Source of the DNA: Candidatus Aquiluna sp. IMCC13023
GTDB taxonomy: Bacteria; Actinomycetota; Actinomycetes; Actinomycetales; Microbacteriaceae
Assembly: GCF_000257665.1 (NCBI RefSeq)
Contig: NZ_AJKR01000003.1
Span: forward strand, 186,001-250,000
Direction: 5' to 3'
DNA length: 64,000 bases
The position numbers and the translations under genes are program-made. Below the pieces are notes generated by a model. That model did no database searches and had not been told where the DNA came from. It worked only from the letters and a program-made list of their open reading frames with translations. Of the stretch, positions 45,935 to 55,915 are shown piece by piece; the first letter of the stretch is position 1, and every line of letters begins with the position of its first letter.

Positions 45935-47359
45935 ATGTTCAAAACAGCCTCAGAGGCACTGCAGTACATCAAGGAACACAACATCAAGTTCGTGGACGTT
46001 CGGTTTACTGACATGCCGGGAGTGCAACAGCACTTTAACCTGCCAGTTTCACAGATTGATGAAGAGTTTTTTGCAATTGGACAGCTGTTTGATGCCTCCT
46101 CAATTCGTGGCTTCGCATCCATTCACGAGAGTGACATGCAGTTGATTCCAGATGTCACAACAGCGTGGGAAGACCCATTCCGAGTCGAGAAGACTCTGAT
46201 AATGAACTTTGACATTTACAACCCAAGAAACGGCGAGCTTTACCACCGCGACCCGCGTCAGGTTGCACATAAAGCAGAACGCTACTTGCAGTCCACCGGC
46301 ATAGCTGACACGGCATTCTTTGCCCCTGAAGCTGAGTTTTTTATCTTTGACGACGTTCGTTACGAAGTGAAGTCGAACACCGCCTTCCACATCGTTGACT
46401 CAATCGAAGGCGCTTGGAACTCCGCTAGGAAAGAAGAGGGCGGAAACCTAGGAAACAAGACCCCTTATAAGGGTGGTTACTTCCCTGTCTCCCCCGTCGA
46501 CCACTTGGCTGACATTCGCGACGCAATTGTGTTGGAGCTAGAGGATGCGGGACTGAGCGTTGAGCGAAGCCACCACGAGGTTGGAACTGCCGGACAGTGC
46601 GAGATCAACTATCGCTTTGACACGCTGGTCAAGTCCGCTGATGACCTTCTAAAGTTTAAGTACATCGTGAAGAACGTTGCGCACCAGTACGGTAAGACCG
46701 CAACCTTTATGCCAAAGCCATTGTTCAACGACAATGGATCTGGCATGCACGTTCACCAGTCGCTGTGGAAAGACGGCAAGCCGTTGTTCTACGACGAGAC
46801 TGGTTACGGATCTCTTTCCGATCTTGCCCGTTGGTACATCGGTGGAATTTTGAAGCACGCACCAAGCTTGCTTGCCTTCACGAACCCATCTATCAACTCT
46901 TATCACCGCTTGGTTCCTGGCTTTGAAGCCCCAGTAAACCTTGTGTACTCCGCTGGAAACCGATCTGCAGCAATTCGTATCCCAATGACCGGTTCAAACC
47001 CCAAGGCAAAGCGCATCGAGTTTAGGGCTCCGGATAGTTCTGGAAACCCATACTTGGCATTTGCCGCTCAGCTTATGGCTGGCCTTGATGGAATCAAGAA
47101 CCGCATCGAACCTCATGAGCCGGTGGACAAGGACCTCTACGAGCTTCCTCCAGAGGAAGCCAAGATGATCCCTCAGGTCCCTGGAGACTTGGAGTCGGTT
47201 TTGAAGGCGCTCGAAGAAGATCACGAGTACCTGATGGAGGGCAACGTCTTCACAAAGGATCTGATTGAAAACTGGATCGACTACAAGCGTGAGAAGGAGC
47301 TAAAGCCAATGGCCCAGCGACCTCACCCTTACGAGTTCGAGCTTTACTACGGCGTTTAG
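45935..47359 (+). CDS. glnA1: Glutamine synthetase type I (GlnA1)
   Basis: 474 residues, ATP-dependent glutamine synthesis from glutamate and ammonia. Motifs: DGSS-like loop ([10 protein letters not shown]), [18 protein letters not shown] and NRSAAIRIP. Tyr402 in DLYELPPEE is the adenylylation site, so it is the expected substrate of GlnE encoded just downstream on the other strand. GAGAGG precedes the ATG. Ends at a strong terminator. Main nitrogen-assimilating enzyme. Confidence 0.96.
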   Translation: MFKTASEALQYIKEHNIKFVDVRFTDMPGVQQHFNLPVSQIDEEFFAIGQLFDASSIRGFASIHESDMQLIPDVTTAWEDPFRVEKTLIMNFDIYNPRNGELYHRDPRQVAHKAERYLQSTGIADTAFFAPEAEFFIFDDVRYEVKSNTAFHIVDSIEGAWNSARKEEGGNLGNKTPYKGGYFPVSPVDHLADIRDAIVLELEDAGLSVERSHHEVGTAGQCEINYRFDTLVKSADDLLKFKYIVKNVAHQYGKTATFMPKPLFNDNGSGMHVHQSLWKDGKPLFYDETGYGSLSDLARWYIGGILKHAPSLLAFTNPSINSYHRLVPGFEAPVNLVYSAGNRSAAIRIPMTGSNPKAKRIEFRAPDSSGNPYLAFAAQLMAGLDGIKNRIEPHEPVDKDLYELPPEEAKMIPQVPGDLESVLKALEEDHEYLMEGNVFTKDLIENWIDYKREKELKPMAQRPHPYEFELYYGV

Positions 47360-47380
47360 GACATACGTCAACTAGATAAA

Positions 47381-47409
47381 AGCCGGGTAGGTTTTCTACC
47401 CGGCTTTTT
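47381..47409 (+). terminator. Intrinsic terminator behind glnA1
   Basis: Perfect 10-bp stem AGCCGGGTAG/CTACCCGGCT with a 5-base loop and a T-tract (TTTTT), ending 1 bp before the convergent glnE gene. It can act for glnA1 and, reversed, for glnE. Confidence 0.93.
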
Positions 47410-50295
47410 CTATTCCAAAAACAGCTTCTGAAATACCGCTCTTGAGCGCCTCGTGACCGCAAGGTAACGCTCTTCGAGATCGGTGGCTGAACCCGGCTCA
47501 AACTCCAAAACTCTTGCTATCGCCTCGAGCTTGTAGCGGTCAATTGGCAGCTCGTCTGACGCCTTATCTAGGGCAAGGACCTGAGCACTGCGCACTCTGC
47601 TGGCCATGATCCAAGCATCTTCTAACACCCGCGAATCAGCGGCACCTACATGACCAAGCGTGACTAGAAAAGCCAGAGTGCCAAGCGTGCTCAGACGTCT
47701 AAGCTCCGGATGGTTACCGGCATATCTAAGCTGCATTAACTGAACAAGCCATTCGACGTCGCTTATTGCACCGGGCCCGAGCTTCAAATGCCTGTTCGCG
47801 TCGATGCCCTTGGGGAGCCTCTCGTTTTCCACCCGAGCCTTGACTAGCCGAATCGATACAAGCTGCTTATTCGATAGCTCCTCGGGGTAGCGAAATCTAT
47901 CAATTAGACCTGTGAATGAATCCCTGAGGCCTTGAGAGCCGAACATGGGCCGTGCTCGGAGGAGAGCTTGAAACTCCCAGGTTTCCGCCCATTTCTCGTA
48001 GTAACCCTCGTAGGCGCTGAGAGATTTTATCCGAGGGCCGTTTTTTCCTTCCGGTCGCAGATCCAGATCAAGCTCAAACTCTAGAATTGAATCTTTAACC
48101 AAGGCTATAAAGTCGCCGGTGAGGGTCTCGGCCTTACTCTGAGCCTTTGGATCATCGTCTTTGTAGACAAGCATCACGTCGGCATCCGAACCGAAACCGA
48201 GCTCCTGACCACCGAGGCGACCCATGGCAACGATGCTTACGTCCAAATCAATGCTGGACTTCCGCGAAGCGACCAGAAGCATTGACCCTAGATAAATCTC
48301 AGTGACCTCGCTCAGAGCCCTCGAAATCTGAGAGATTTCCAGATTCCCAAGAGTGGCGCCAATCGCAATCCTCAGCACTTCCCTGCGCCGGATGAACTTT
48401 AGTCCCTCGGCGGCTTTTTCGAACCCCAAGTTCCTTGCCAAGAATGATTTGACTTCGGCCTCTAAGGAATCTCTGTCAGTAGATTGAAGCTTCGATTCAT
48501 CTGCAAACCACGCCGTTGATTCCGGGGTGTACTCGAGCAGCCTGGAGATGTAAACAGAGTTAGACAGAGCTTGCATTAGCCGCTCAGCAGCCCCTGAAGA
48601 GTCTCGGAGCATCTTTAGGAACCAGTGCTTGTCCCCCAACAATTCACTGAGCCTTCTAAAGCTGAGCAACGCCCCATCGGGATTCATACCCTCGGCCATC
48701 CAGCGCAACAGCACCGGAAGAATGGAGCGTTGGATGGTAGCGCCACGTGACATACCCTGGCTTAGGGCGCGAAGATGCCTCATGGCACCCTTTGGGTCGG
48801 TAAACCCAAGAGAGACAAGCCGGCTCTCAGTCTCGCTGGCTGTCAGAGATATCTCTCCGGGTGAGAGTGCGGCGGTGGCAGCCAACAATGGTCGGAAGAA
48901 GATAGTGTCGTGGAGACTTGCCACCTCCTGGCGGCTATTCAGCCACATCTCCCTCAGGCCATCGGCACTCAAACGTGGATTGACGCCGCGAGCAATTCGT
49001 CTGAGGTCCGAAGCGTCACTTGGGACTAGGTGAGTCCTGCGAAGCTTTGCAAGCTGAAGTCTGTGCTCGATAACCCGAAGCAGGCTGTATTGCTTTTGCA
49101 GCGCCAGGGCGTCGTCTCGACCCAAAAGCCCAGCATTAGCCAGTGCGTTAATTGCCGGAAATGTGCCCTCTTCTCGAAGGGTTTCATCAACCACTCCGTG
49201 GACGAGCTGCAAAAGCTGAACGGTAAATTCGACATCGCGCAGTCCGCCGCGGCCCAACTTGATGTTGAGCTCTTTTTCCTCCATTGGAATTTGGTCTATG
49301 ACGCGCTTGCGCATTTGTCTGGCGTGCTGGACCAGATTTGATCGCTCTCTATCTCCCCATATTTGGGGCTTTACTTCTAAAAGATATTGATTGCCAAGGT
49401 CTTGATCACCCGCCGCGAACCTCGCCTTCAATAATGCCTGGAACTCCCAAGGTTCAGCCCATTTTGCATAGTGTGCCGAATGAGCAGTCACGGATCTAAC
49501 GAGCGCTCCGTTTTTGCCCTCGGGTCTAAGATTTGGATCAACTTCCCAGAGCCCGGGCTCAGCAGCTGCCTCGTTGATAACCAAGCCCAACCGCTGGGCT
49601 ACTTGAGTAGCAGTCGCGATCGCATACTCCTCTGGGCCATCACCAACATAAATAACATCAACGTCGCTGACATAGTTCAACTCATCGGCACCGGTCTTGC
49701 CCATAGCGATAATCGCTAATCGAGTGTTGTCCGATTTCTCTTGAGAAATTCTGCCGTCTGAAATGAGCTCAGACCTTGCGACGGATAACCCTGCTTCCAA
49801 GGCCGCATCGGCAAGCCTACTCAAGGCACTAGTCACTTCGACGACATTCTCAGCAGGGTCTGACAGCCCCAAATCCCAATCAGCTATAGCTAGAAGCTCT
49901 CTGCGATAGGCCACCCGAAGATCAAGTCTGGAATCGGCATTGAGGGAAAAGTGTGATGGCAACGACTGGGCGCTACCAAATAGTGACAACTCATCAGGAT
50001 GACGAGTCAGATAGTCGGCCAAACCGTCTGATGCACCGAGGATAGCCATCAATCGCTTAGGACCTGACGAGCTAGAAAGCGCCTCAAGTGTCTGCTTCGG
50101 GTGATTCTTTGCAAGCTCCAGAAGATGAGCCAAAGCCCTGTCCGGTGATGCGGAAGTTTCAAATGCGGATATGCAACTCTGGTAACTTGATCCAAGAACC
50201 GTCTCTAGCTCTACCAAGTTGTCCTTGGCAACGCTCAGCGACTCGAACCCCAGTCGAACTATGTCACTTAGAGAAGCGACTCTGCCGATAACCAT
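47410..50295 (-). CDS. glnE: Glutamine synthetase adenylyltransferase/adenylyl-removing enzyme
   Basis: 961 residues, two nucleotidyltransferase domains. The adenylyl-removing half has ELNYVSDVDVIYVGDG, and the adenylylating half has ELGFGSDADVMLVYKD, each with the GxGxDxD-like metal aspartates. It inactivates GlnA1 when nitrogen is plentiful, responding to PII in other actinobacteria. It sits convergent to glnA1 and is followed, in transcription, by no other gene; its ATG abuts the glnA2 stop, so glnA2-glnE are co-transcribed. Confidence 0.95.
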   Translation of the reverse strand: MVIGRVASLSDIVRLGFESLSVAKDNLVELETVLGSSYQSCISAFETSASPDRALAHLLELAKNHPKQTLEALSSSSGPKRLMAILGASDGLADYLTRHPDELSLFGSAQSLPSHFSLNADSRLDLRVAYRRELLAIADWDLGLSDPAENVVEVTSALSRLADAALEAGLSVARSELISDGRISQEKSDNTRLAIIAMGKTGADELNYVSDVDVIYVGDGPEEYAIATATQVAQRLGLVINEAAAEPGLWEVDPNLRPEGKNGALVRSVTAHSAHYAKWAEPWEFQALLKARFAAGDQDLGNQYLLEVKPQIWGDRERSNLVQHARQMRKRVIDQIPMEEKELNIKLGRGGLRDVEFTVQLLQLVHGVVDETLREEGTFPAINALANAGLLGRDDALALQKQYSLLRVIEHRLQLAKLRRTHLVPSDASDLRRIARGVNPRLSADGLREMWLNSRQEVASLHDTIFFRPLLAATAALSPGEISLTASETESRLVSLGFTDPKGAMRHLRALSQGMSRGATIQRSILPVLLRWMAEGMNPDGALLSFRRLSELLGDKHWFLKMLRDSSGAAERLMQALSNSVYISRLLEYTPESTAWFADESKLQSTDRDSLEAEVKSFLARNLGFEKAAEGLKFIRRREVLRIAIGATLGNLEISQISRALSEVTEIYLGSMLLVASRKSSIDLDVSIVAMGRLGGQELGFGSDADVMLVYKDDDPKAQSKAETLTGDFIALVKDSILEFELDLDLRPEGKNGPRIKSLSAYEGYYEKWAETWEFQALLRARPMFGSQGLRDSFTGLIDRFRYPEELSNKQLVSIRLVKARVENERLPKGIDANRHLKLGPGAISDVEWLVQLMQLRYAGNHPELRRLSTLGTLAFLVTLGHVGAADSRVLEDAWIMASRVRSAQVLALDKASDELPIDRYKLEAIARVLEFEPGSATDLEERYLAVTRRSRAVFQKLFLE

Positions 50296-51636
50296 TTAGA
50301 GGGTTTTGAGGTTTTGATCAATCTCATACGGAGTCACCTGAGCACGATAGTCAGCCCATTCGTTGCGCTTATTTGCAAGCACAAAGTTGAACACCGACTC
50401 CCCTAGGACTTCAGCCGCAAGTTCGGAATCCTCTAGCTTTCTAATTGCGTGGTCGAGTGACTGAGGAAGAGCCTCGATGCCCATTGCTCTTCGCTCTTGA
50501 TAAGAAAGAGTCCAAACATCCTGCTCGGTCTCGTCCTCTAGCTCGTATTCATTTTCTATGCCTTTTAGTCCAGCAGCCAGGAGCAGCGAATACGCAAGAT
50601 ATGGGTTAGCCGCAGAATCCATTGCTCGGTACTCAATTCTCGTACTCTGAGCCTTCTCCGGCTTATGAAGCGGTACACGAACTAGAGCGCTTCTGTTGTT
50701 GTGACCCCAGCTGACGTAGCTAGGTGCCTCTCCACCGCCCCATAGCCTCTTATAGCTATTGACATACTGATTGGTAACCAGAGTTATCTCTGGAGCATGA
50801 CGAAGAATTCCGGCCATAAACTGCCTCGCGGTGTTAGACAGGTGGTACTCGGCGGCAGGATCGAAGAACGCGTTCTTATCCCCCTCAAATAGCGAAAAGT
50901 GAGTGTGCATTCCAGAGCCGGGGTGGTTAGTGAAGGGCTTAGGCATGAAGGTCGCATAAACGCCCTGCTCGATAGCCACCTCTTTGATCACAGTTCGGAA
51001 AGTCATTATGTTGTCGGCCATCGTGAGTGCGTCAGCATATCTCAAGTCAATTTCGTTCTGACCTGGGCCACCCTCGTGGTGGGAGAATTCAACCGAGATA
51101 CCAAGCTGCTCGAGCATGGTTACGGCTCTTCTTCTAAAGTCATGCGCCGTGCCTCCAGGCACGTTGTCAAAATAACCAGCGTTATCAACTGGAACAGGTT
51201 CTCCAGACGCGTCTACGCTGCTCGACTTCAAAAGATAAAACTCAATTTCCGGGTGAACATAAAAACTAAAGCCCATGGATGCAGCCTTGGCCAGCGTCCT
51301 GCGCAGAACATTTCGAGGATCGGCCGCTGCCGGCTGTCCATCTGGGGTCGCGATGTCGCAGAACATGCGTGCAGCAGGATCGACTGTCCCTCTCCAAGGA
51401 AGAATCTGGAAAGTAGCAGGATCTGGTAATGCCAACATGTCAGCTTCAGAGTTCCTAGCGAGTCCCTCAATGGAGGAACCATCAAAACCTATGCCCTCTG
51501 CAAAAGCACCCTCTATCTCTGCCGGGGCCACAGCCACCGATTTCAGAGACCCGGCAACGTCGGTAAACCAGAGCCGGATGAACTTAACACCGCGCTCTTC
51601 AATGGTTCTTAACACAAACTCTTGCTGCTTGTCCAT
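50296..51636 (-). CDS. glnA2: Glutamine synthetase type I (GlnA2)
   Basis: 446 residues, second type I glutamine synthetase: EGIGFDGSSIEG, MPKPFTNHPGSGMHTHFS, NNRSALVRVP. The position of the adenylylation tyrosine reads VWTLSYQERR instead of LYxLPPEE, so it should escape GlnE. ATG 51636 is used, not GTG 51651, because AGGAGG lies 4-5 bases before it. It is the upstream gene of glnE and divergent from nadE. Confidence 0.94.
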   Translation of the reverse strand: MDKQQEFVLRTIEERGVKFIRLWFTDVAGSLKSVAVAPAEIEGAFAEGIGFDGSSIEGLARNSEADMLALPDPATFQILPWRGTVDPAARMFCDIATPDGQPAAADPRNVLRRTLAKAASMGFSFYVHPEIEFYLLKSSSVDASGEPVPVDNAGYFDNVPGGTAHDFRRRAVTMLEQLGISVEFSHHEGGPGQNEIDLRYADALTMADNIMTFRTVIKEVAIEQGVYATFMPKPFTNHPGSGMHTHFSLFEGDKNAFFDPAAEYHLSNTARQFMAGILRHAPEITLVTNQYVNSYKRLWGGGEAPSYVSWGHNNRSALVRVPLHKPEKAQSTRIEYRAMDSAANPYLAYSLLLAAGLKGIENEYELEDETEQDVWTLSYQERRAMGIEALPQSLDHAIRKLEDSELAAEVLGESVFNFVLANKRNEWADYRAQVTPYEIDQNLKTL

Positions 51637-51670
51637 ATTTCCTCCTGACACTGGTAATAGGCTATCGGTT

Positions 51671-53290
51671 GTGACGTCAATAAAAGTGGCTTTTGCCCAG
51701 ACGAACCCCGTGGTGGGTGACGTTGCGCATAACCTCGAACAACTAATGAAATGTGCCGAAGTTGCCGCAGGCGAAGTCGACGTGCTGATATCAGGAGAGC
51801 TTGCGATTTCAGGCTATCCACTTGGCGACTTGAGTTATCGCGAAGACGTAATTCATCGTTCCGAAACTGCACTGTTGAAGCTCGTCGAAGCTTCTAGCGC
51901 ACCTAAGTTTTCAAACCTTTACTTTGTAGTGGGCCACGCGACTTTAGCCACTTCCAAGGCAACGCATATTCAGTCCTCCAAGGCAATAGCCCACAACTCA
52001 GCTAGCGTTATTCACGCTGGCCAGCTGATAGGCACCTATCACAAGCAAGTACTGCCCAACTATGACGTATTCGACGACTGGCGAAACTTCGTTCCCGGCA
52101 ACCAAGAGCTTATTTTTGATGCGAACGGAACCAAATGCGCAATAGCCATTTGTGAAGACATATGGGATCAAACCTCAACCAGACCTGCTGCCCTCAAAAG
52201 AGCAGGCGTTGAACTTCTGATTGTTCCAAACGGCTCTCCGTATACTCGCGACAAAGCATCAGAGAGGCGAGCAGCTGTCAGGCAATTTCAAGATGGTTTC
52301 GCAGTGGCATACGCCAATCTGTCCGGCGGACAAGACGAACTGGTTTTTGACGGCGGAAGCTTTCTAGTTGACGCAAACGGCACCGAAGTGCAGCGGGCTG
52401 AATTCGAGGAAGGCTGCTATTACGAACAGTCAGATGACCTAGAGCCTTTAGAGAGCGGCGAAATGTCGACACTTTGGAAAGTCCTAGTTGCCGGGCTACG
52501 CGACTACTGCAGAAAGACAAACCAAACAAAATTGGTGCTGGGTCTAAGTGGTGGAATTGACTCCGCACTATCCGCCGCCATCGCAGTCGAGGCAGTAGGT
52601 GCAAAGAATGTCATCGGCGTTGCCTTGCCCTCTCGTTTCTCATCGGCTCACTCGATAACAGATGCTGAAAAATTAGCGGCCAACCTTTCGATTGAAATGC
52701 GAGAGATACCTATCGACCCAGTCCATAAAGCCTTTGAATCATCGCTTCAATTCAGCGCCTTGGCCGGAGAGAACCTGCAGGCAAGAATCCGAGCAGTACT
52801 ACTAATGGGCATTTCCAACACTGACAACGCACTTCTTTTATCGACCGGGAACAAGTCAGAGATCGCGGTTGGATACTCAACAATGTATGGCGACAGCGCG
52901 GGCGGATTCGCGCCCATCAAGGACCTTTTCAAGACCGATGTTTGGAAGGTTTCATCGTGGCTAAATTCCCGTGGAAACGGCGAAACGATTCCCGAAAATT
53001 CAATAACCAAAGAGCCGAGTGCAGAACTGCGTCCCGACCAAATTGACACCGACTCATTGCCTGACTACGAAACACTTGATCGGATTTTGGCGCTGCTAAT
53101 AGAGCAATCAGCAACGATTGAACAAGTTGTTGCCAGCGGTCATCCACGCCAGCTGGCCGAGAAGATCGAGAGCATGGTGAGAGCCTCAGAATGGAAGCGC
53201 TCTCAAGGTGCGATCGGCACAAAAACTACTACGATCGCATTTGGTTCTGGACGCAGGGTCCCAATCACAACGAGGTTTACCGAACTATGA
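51671..53290 (+). CDS. nadE: Glutamine-hydrolysing NAD+ synthase
   Basis: 539 residues. N-terminal nitrilase-like glutaminase (about 1-260; nucleophile cysteine in AICEDIWD) and C-terminal synthetase (about 275-539; P-loop LGLSGGIDSALS). It makes NAD+ from deamido-NAD+ with ammonia channelled from glutamine. GTG 51671 is chosen, not the much longer upstream frame that runs antisense to glnA2. VAFAQTNPVVGD is the normal N-terminus and TAGGCT ends 7 bases upstream. Its stop overlaps the panB ATG by 4 bases. Confidence 0.93.
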   Translation: MTSIKVAFAQTNPVVGDVAHNLEQLMKCAEVAAGEVDVLISGELAISGYPLGDLSYREDVIHRSETALLKLVEASSAPKFSNLYFVVGHATLATSKATHIQSSKAIAHNSASVIHAGQLIGTYHKQVLPNYDVFDDWRNFVPGNQELIFDANGTKCAIAICEDIWDQTSTRPAALKRAGVELLIVPNGSPYTRDKASERRAAVRQFQDGFAVAYANLSGGQDELVFDGGSFLVDANGTEVQRAEFEEGCYYEQSDDLEPLESGEMSTLWKVLVAGLRDYCRKTNQTKLVLGLSGGIDSALSAAIAVEAVGAKNVIGVALPSRFSSAHSITDAEKLAANLSIEMREIPIDPVHKAFESSLQFSALAGENLQARIRAVLLMGISNTDNALLLSTGNKSEIAVGYSTMYGDSAGGFAPIKDLFKTDVWKVSSWLNSRGNGETIPENSITKEPSAELRPDQIDTDSLPDYETLDRILALLIEQSATIEQVVASGHPRQLAEKIESMVRASEWKRSQGAIGTKTTTIAFGSGRRVPITTRFTEL

Positions 53291-54072
53291 AAATCAGAAC
53301 TAGCACGCTCACGGAGCTAAAAAATAAGGGCGTTCGTTTCGCAGCGCTCACCAGCTACGACATGCACACCGCAAGCATTTTTGATGCCGCGGGCATAGAG
53401 GTTTTATTGGTTGGAGACTCGGCAAGCGATAACGTGCTGGCTAATCAGGGCACGGCCCCAATCACTCTTGAAGAAATGATCCCATTTGGAAAGGCAGTTG
53501 CGAGTAGCGCCACTAACTCTCTTGTGGTCATTGACTTGCCCTTTGGTAGTTACGAAGTCAGTGCTGAGCAAGCGCTCATAACCTCTATTCGAGCGATGAA
53601 GGAAACTGGTGCTGCGGCCGTGAAGCTCGAAGGAGCAAAGCTGGAGCAGATTTCTAGGATCGTCGACAACGGCATCCCCGTGATGGGACACGTGGGTTTC
53701 ACGCCGCAGACACTGCATGGACTAGCTGGCTACAAGGTTCAAGGCAGAGACCAGGAAAATGCAGATCGCCTTATGGCTGAGTGCCTTGCGATCCAAAAAG
53801 CCGGCGCCTTCGCAATCGTGCTGGAAATGATTCCCGCAGCATTGGCTAAAGAGATTTCTGTGGCCCTGGAGATTCCCACGATCGGCATCGGCGCCGGATC
53901 TGAGTGCGACGGACAGATACTGGTCTGGCAAGATTTCGCCGGATTGGGTGAGAGATCACCGAAATTTGCAAAGAAATACCTCAACCTTCGAGAGTCGCTG
54001 CAGGCTGCAGCAACGCAGTACCGCTCAGAAGTCCAGAATGGCAGCTTTCCTGCCGCTGATCAGCAGTTTTAG
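53287..54072 (+). CDS. panB: 3-methyl-2-oxobutanoate hydroxymethyltransferase
   Basis: First committed enzyme of pantothenate synthesis. 261 residues: YDMHTASIFDAAGIEVLLVGDSASDNVL, the catalytic glutamate region KETGAAAVKLEG, GHVGFTPQTLHG and IPTIGIGAGSECDGQILVWQD. ATG 53287 overlaps the nadE stop (ATGA); a longer frame from 53191 lies inside nadE and is rejected. Together with nadE it links two cofactor pathways in one transcript. Confidence 0.95.
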   Translation: MKIRTSTLTELKNKGVRFAALTSYDMHTASIFDAAGIEVLLVGDSASDNVLANQGTAPITLEEMIPFGKAVASSATNSLVVIDLPFGSYEVSAEQALITSIRAMKETGAAAVKLEGAKLEQISRIVDNGIPVMGHVGFTPQTLHGLAGYKVQGRDQENADRLMAECLAIQKAGAFAIVLEMIPAALAKEISVALEIPTIGIGAGSECDGQILVWQDFAGLGERSPKFAKKYLNLRESLQAAATQYRSEVQNGSFPAADQQF

Positions 54073-54254
54073 TCTTCCCACTCTTTTCTGTCTTCTTCTC
54101 TAAGCGCTTTGGCACGGGCAATAATTGCCTCAGGACCAGCTTTCGCACTCTCAAGATCCGGAAAAGGTCCGATCCGATCAAGCGAGAGCGACTGCGGTCC
54201 TATTTCGACTAGTTGAGTTTTGAGATTAAACCAGAATTCGGGCTTATCGGACAA
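54069..54254 (-). CDS. Small conserved actinobacterial protein (SPOR-like)
   Basis: 61 residues beginning MSDKPEFWFNLKTQLVEIG, with GPFPDLESAKAG and a charged helix at the C-terminus (ALREEDRKEWED). Resembles short actinobacterial proteins near map that are annotated as SPOR-like or hypothetical. No function can be given. TTG start with AGGAGG 6 bases upstream. Overlaps the convergent panB end by 4 bp and is divergent from map. Confidence 0.75.
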   Translation of the reverse strand: MSDKPEFWFNLKTQLVEIGPQSLSLDRIGPFPDLESAKAGPEAIIARAKALREEDRKEWED

Positions 54255-54294
54255 TGTGCCTCCTAAATTGCTAATTCAAAAATAGACTGGATAA

Positions 54295-55158
54295 ATGCCA
54301 AAAGCGAGCAACTCGAGTCTTGTCCCCGGGAAAATATCTAAACCACGAACCGTACCCTCAAACATAGCCAAACCAGAGTACGTTGGAAAGAGTGGCCCCG
54401 CCAAGCACATAGGTGGCGACAAATACGACGAAGAGACTATTCAAAAAATTCGCGAAGCTAGCAAGCTCGCCGCTCAAGCGCTACAAACAGTTCTTGCCGC
54501 CGTCAAGCCGGGCGTTACAACGGATCAGCTGGACCGGATAGGTCACGAATTCCTTATAGATCACGGGGCGTACCCTTCAACCCTTGGCTATCGTGGATTT
54601 CCAAAGTCTCTGTGCAGTTCATTGAACGAAGTGATTTGCCATGGCATACCGGATGACACCATTATCGAAGACGGTGACCTTGTAAACATTGATATCACCG
54701 CTTACCTAAACGGTGTCCACGGCGATAACAATGGAACCGTGATTGCAGGGCAGGCGTCCGAGGAAGTCAAGCTGCTTGTAGAGCGCACTCGTGAAGCCAT
54801 GCTGCGCGGCATAAAGGCCGCAATTCCGGGAAGAGAAGTCAACATCATTGGTCGAGCTATTGAGAGCTATGCCAAAAGATTCAACTACGGAGTTGTGCGT
54901 GACTTTACCGGTCACGGTGTTGGAACCAGTTTTCACACCGGCTTGATAATTCCGCACTACGACGAACCTTTGTACACGGACCTAATTGAGCCAGGAATGA
55001 TTTTCACAATTGAGCCTATGCTTACCCTCGGCTCTCAAGATTGGGACATGTGGGATGACGGCTGGACAATCACAACCAAGGATAAAAAATTCTCTGCGCA
55101 ATTCGAGCATACGATTTTGATTACCGAGGCCGGTCCAGAAATACTTACGGAGATCTAA
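54295..55158 (+). CDS. map: Methionine aminopeptidase type I
   Basis: Removes initiator methionine from nascent proteins. 287 residues with a Pro/Lys-rich N-terminal extension (about 1-45) of the kind in actinobacterial MetAP1c. Metal ligands lie in [33 protein letters not shown] and QFEHTIL. TAGACT ends 6 bases before the ATG (leaderless type). Followed at once by ppgK. Confidence 0.95.
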   Translation: MPKASNSSLVPGKISKPRTVPSNIAKPEYVGKSGPAKHIGGDKYDEETIQKIREASKLAAQALQTVLAAVKPGVTTDQLDRIGHEFLIDHGAYPSTLGYRGFPKSLCSSLNEVICHGIPDDTIIEDGDLVNIDITAYLNGVHGDNNGTVIAGQASEEVKLLVERTREAMLRGIKAAIPGREVNIIGRAIESYAKRFNYGVVRDFTGHGVGTSFHTGLIIPHYDEPLYTDLIEPGMIFTIEPMLTLGSQDWDMWDDGWTITTKDKKFSAQFEHTILITEAGPEILTEI

Positions 55159-55911
55159 ATGACAACCATCGCAGTGGGTATTGATGTAGGTGGAACCGGG
55201 ATTAAGGCCGCATTGGTTGACACCTCAACCGGAGAGCTTGCCTCCACAAGGGTACGTATTCCAACTCCCGAAGGCGGAGAGCCGGACTCGGTTGCAGCAA
55301 CTTGCAAAGAACTCCTAAACCAAATTGAGGCTCCCTCTGATGCCCTGGTTGGTGTTTGCATTCCGGCAGTTGTAACTCACGGCATTTCAAGATCGGCAGC
55401 CAACATCAGTAACAACTGGATTGATTTTGATGCCGAAGACTTACTTTCAAACGTCTTGAACAGAAAAGTCCACTTGCTAAATGATGCCGACGCTGCCGGG
55501 GTTGCTGAAATGACATACGGCGCTGGACGAAATGCAAGCGGCGTTACAATCCTGGTGACGCTTGGCACCGGAATTGGCTCGGCCCTCTTTGTCGACAAGA
55601 CACTGGTGCCCAACACTGAATTTGGACATCTGGATATTGGTGAATACATCGACATTGAGAGCTACGCATCCTACGGAGCGTTTCAGCGAGACGAGATATC
55701 ACAGGAACAGTGGGGTAAGCGACTAGAGACGTTCTTCTCGCACATGGAAACACTATTTAGCCCGGACCTATTTATTGTCGGTGGTGGAGCAAGCAAGTCT
55801 CACGAGGAGTTTTTTCCCTTCATAAAAGTAAGAACTCGAATGGTCCCTGCTGAGACCAAGAATGCGGCTGGGATCATTGGCGCTGCGGCCATGGCTGTGC
55901 AGTATTTATAA
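55159..55911 (+). CDS. ppgK: Polyphosphate glucokinase
   Basis: Phosphorylates glucose using polyphosphate or ATP; an actinobacterial ROK-family enzyme. 250 residues: GIDVGGTGIKAALVDTSTGEL (about 6-26), LNDADAAGVAEMTYG (glucose-site Asp) and VTLGTGIGSALF. Begins directly after the map stop, so probably co-transcribed. Its 3' end lies 4 bp from the 3' end of rnpB, without a visible terminator. Confidence 0.93.
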   Translation: MTTIAVGIDVGGTGIKAALVDTSTGELASTRVRIPTPEGGEPDSVAATCKELLNQIEAPSDALVGVCIPAVVTHGISRSAANISNNWIDFDAEDLLSNVLNRKVHLLNDADAAGVAEMTYGAGRNASGVTILVTLGTGIGSALFVDKTLVPNTEFGHLDIGEYIDIESYASYGAFQRDEISQEQWGKRLETFFSHMETLFSPDLFIVGGGASKSHEEFFPFIKVRTRMVPAETKNAAGIIGAAAMAVQYL

Positions 55912-55915
55912 AAGT

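Noticed and set aside
51275-51670. Long N-terminal extension of nadE running antisense through glnA2
   Set aside because: The family start is at 51671 and the extension is merely an open frame opposite conserved GlnA2 codons.
51669-51680. TGACGTCA palindrome before nadE
   Set aside because: It coincides with the first codons of nadE (GTG ACG TCA); one short palindrome is likely chance.
53191-53286. Upstream extension of panB inside nadE
   Set aside because: It re-reads NadE catalytic sequence in another frame; ATG 53287 gives the standard PanB N-terminus.
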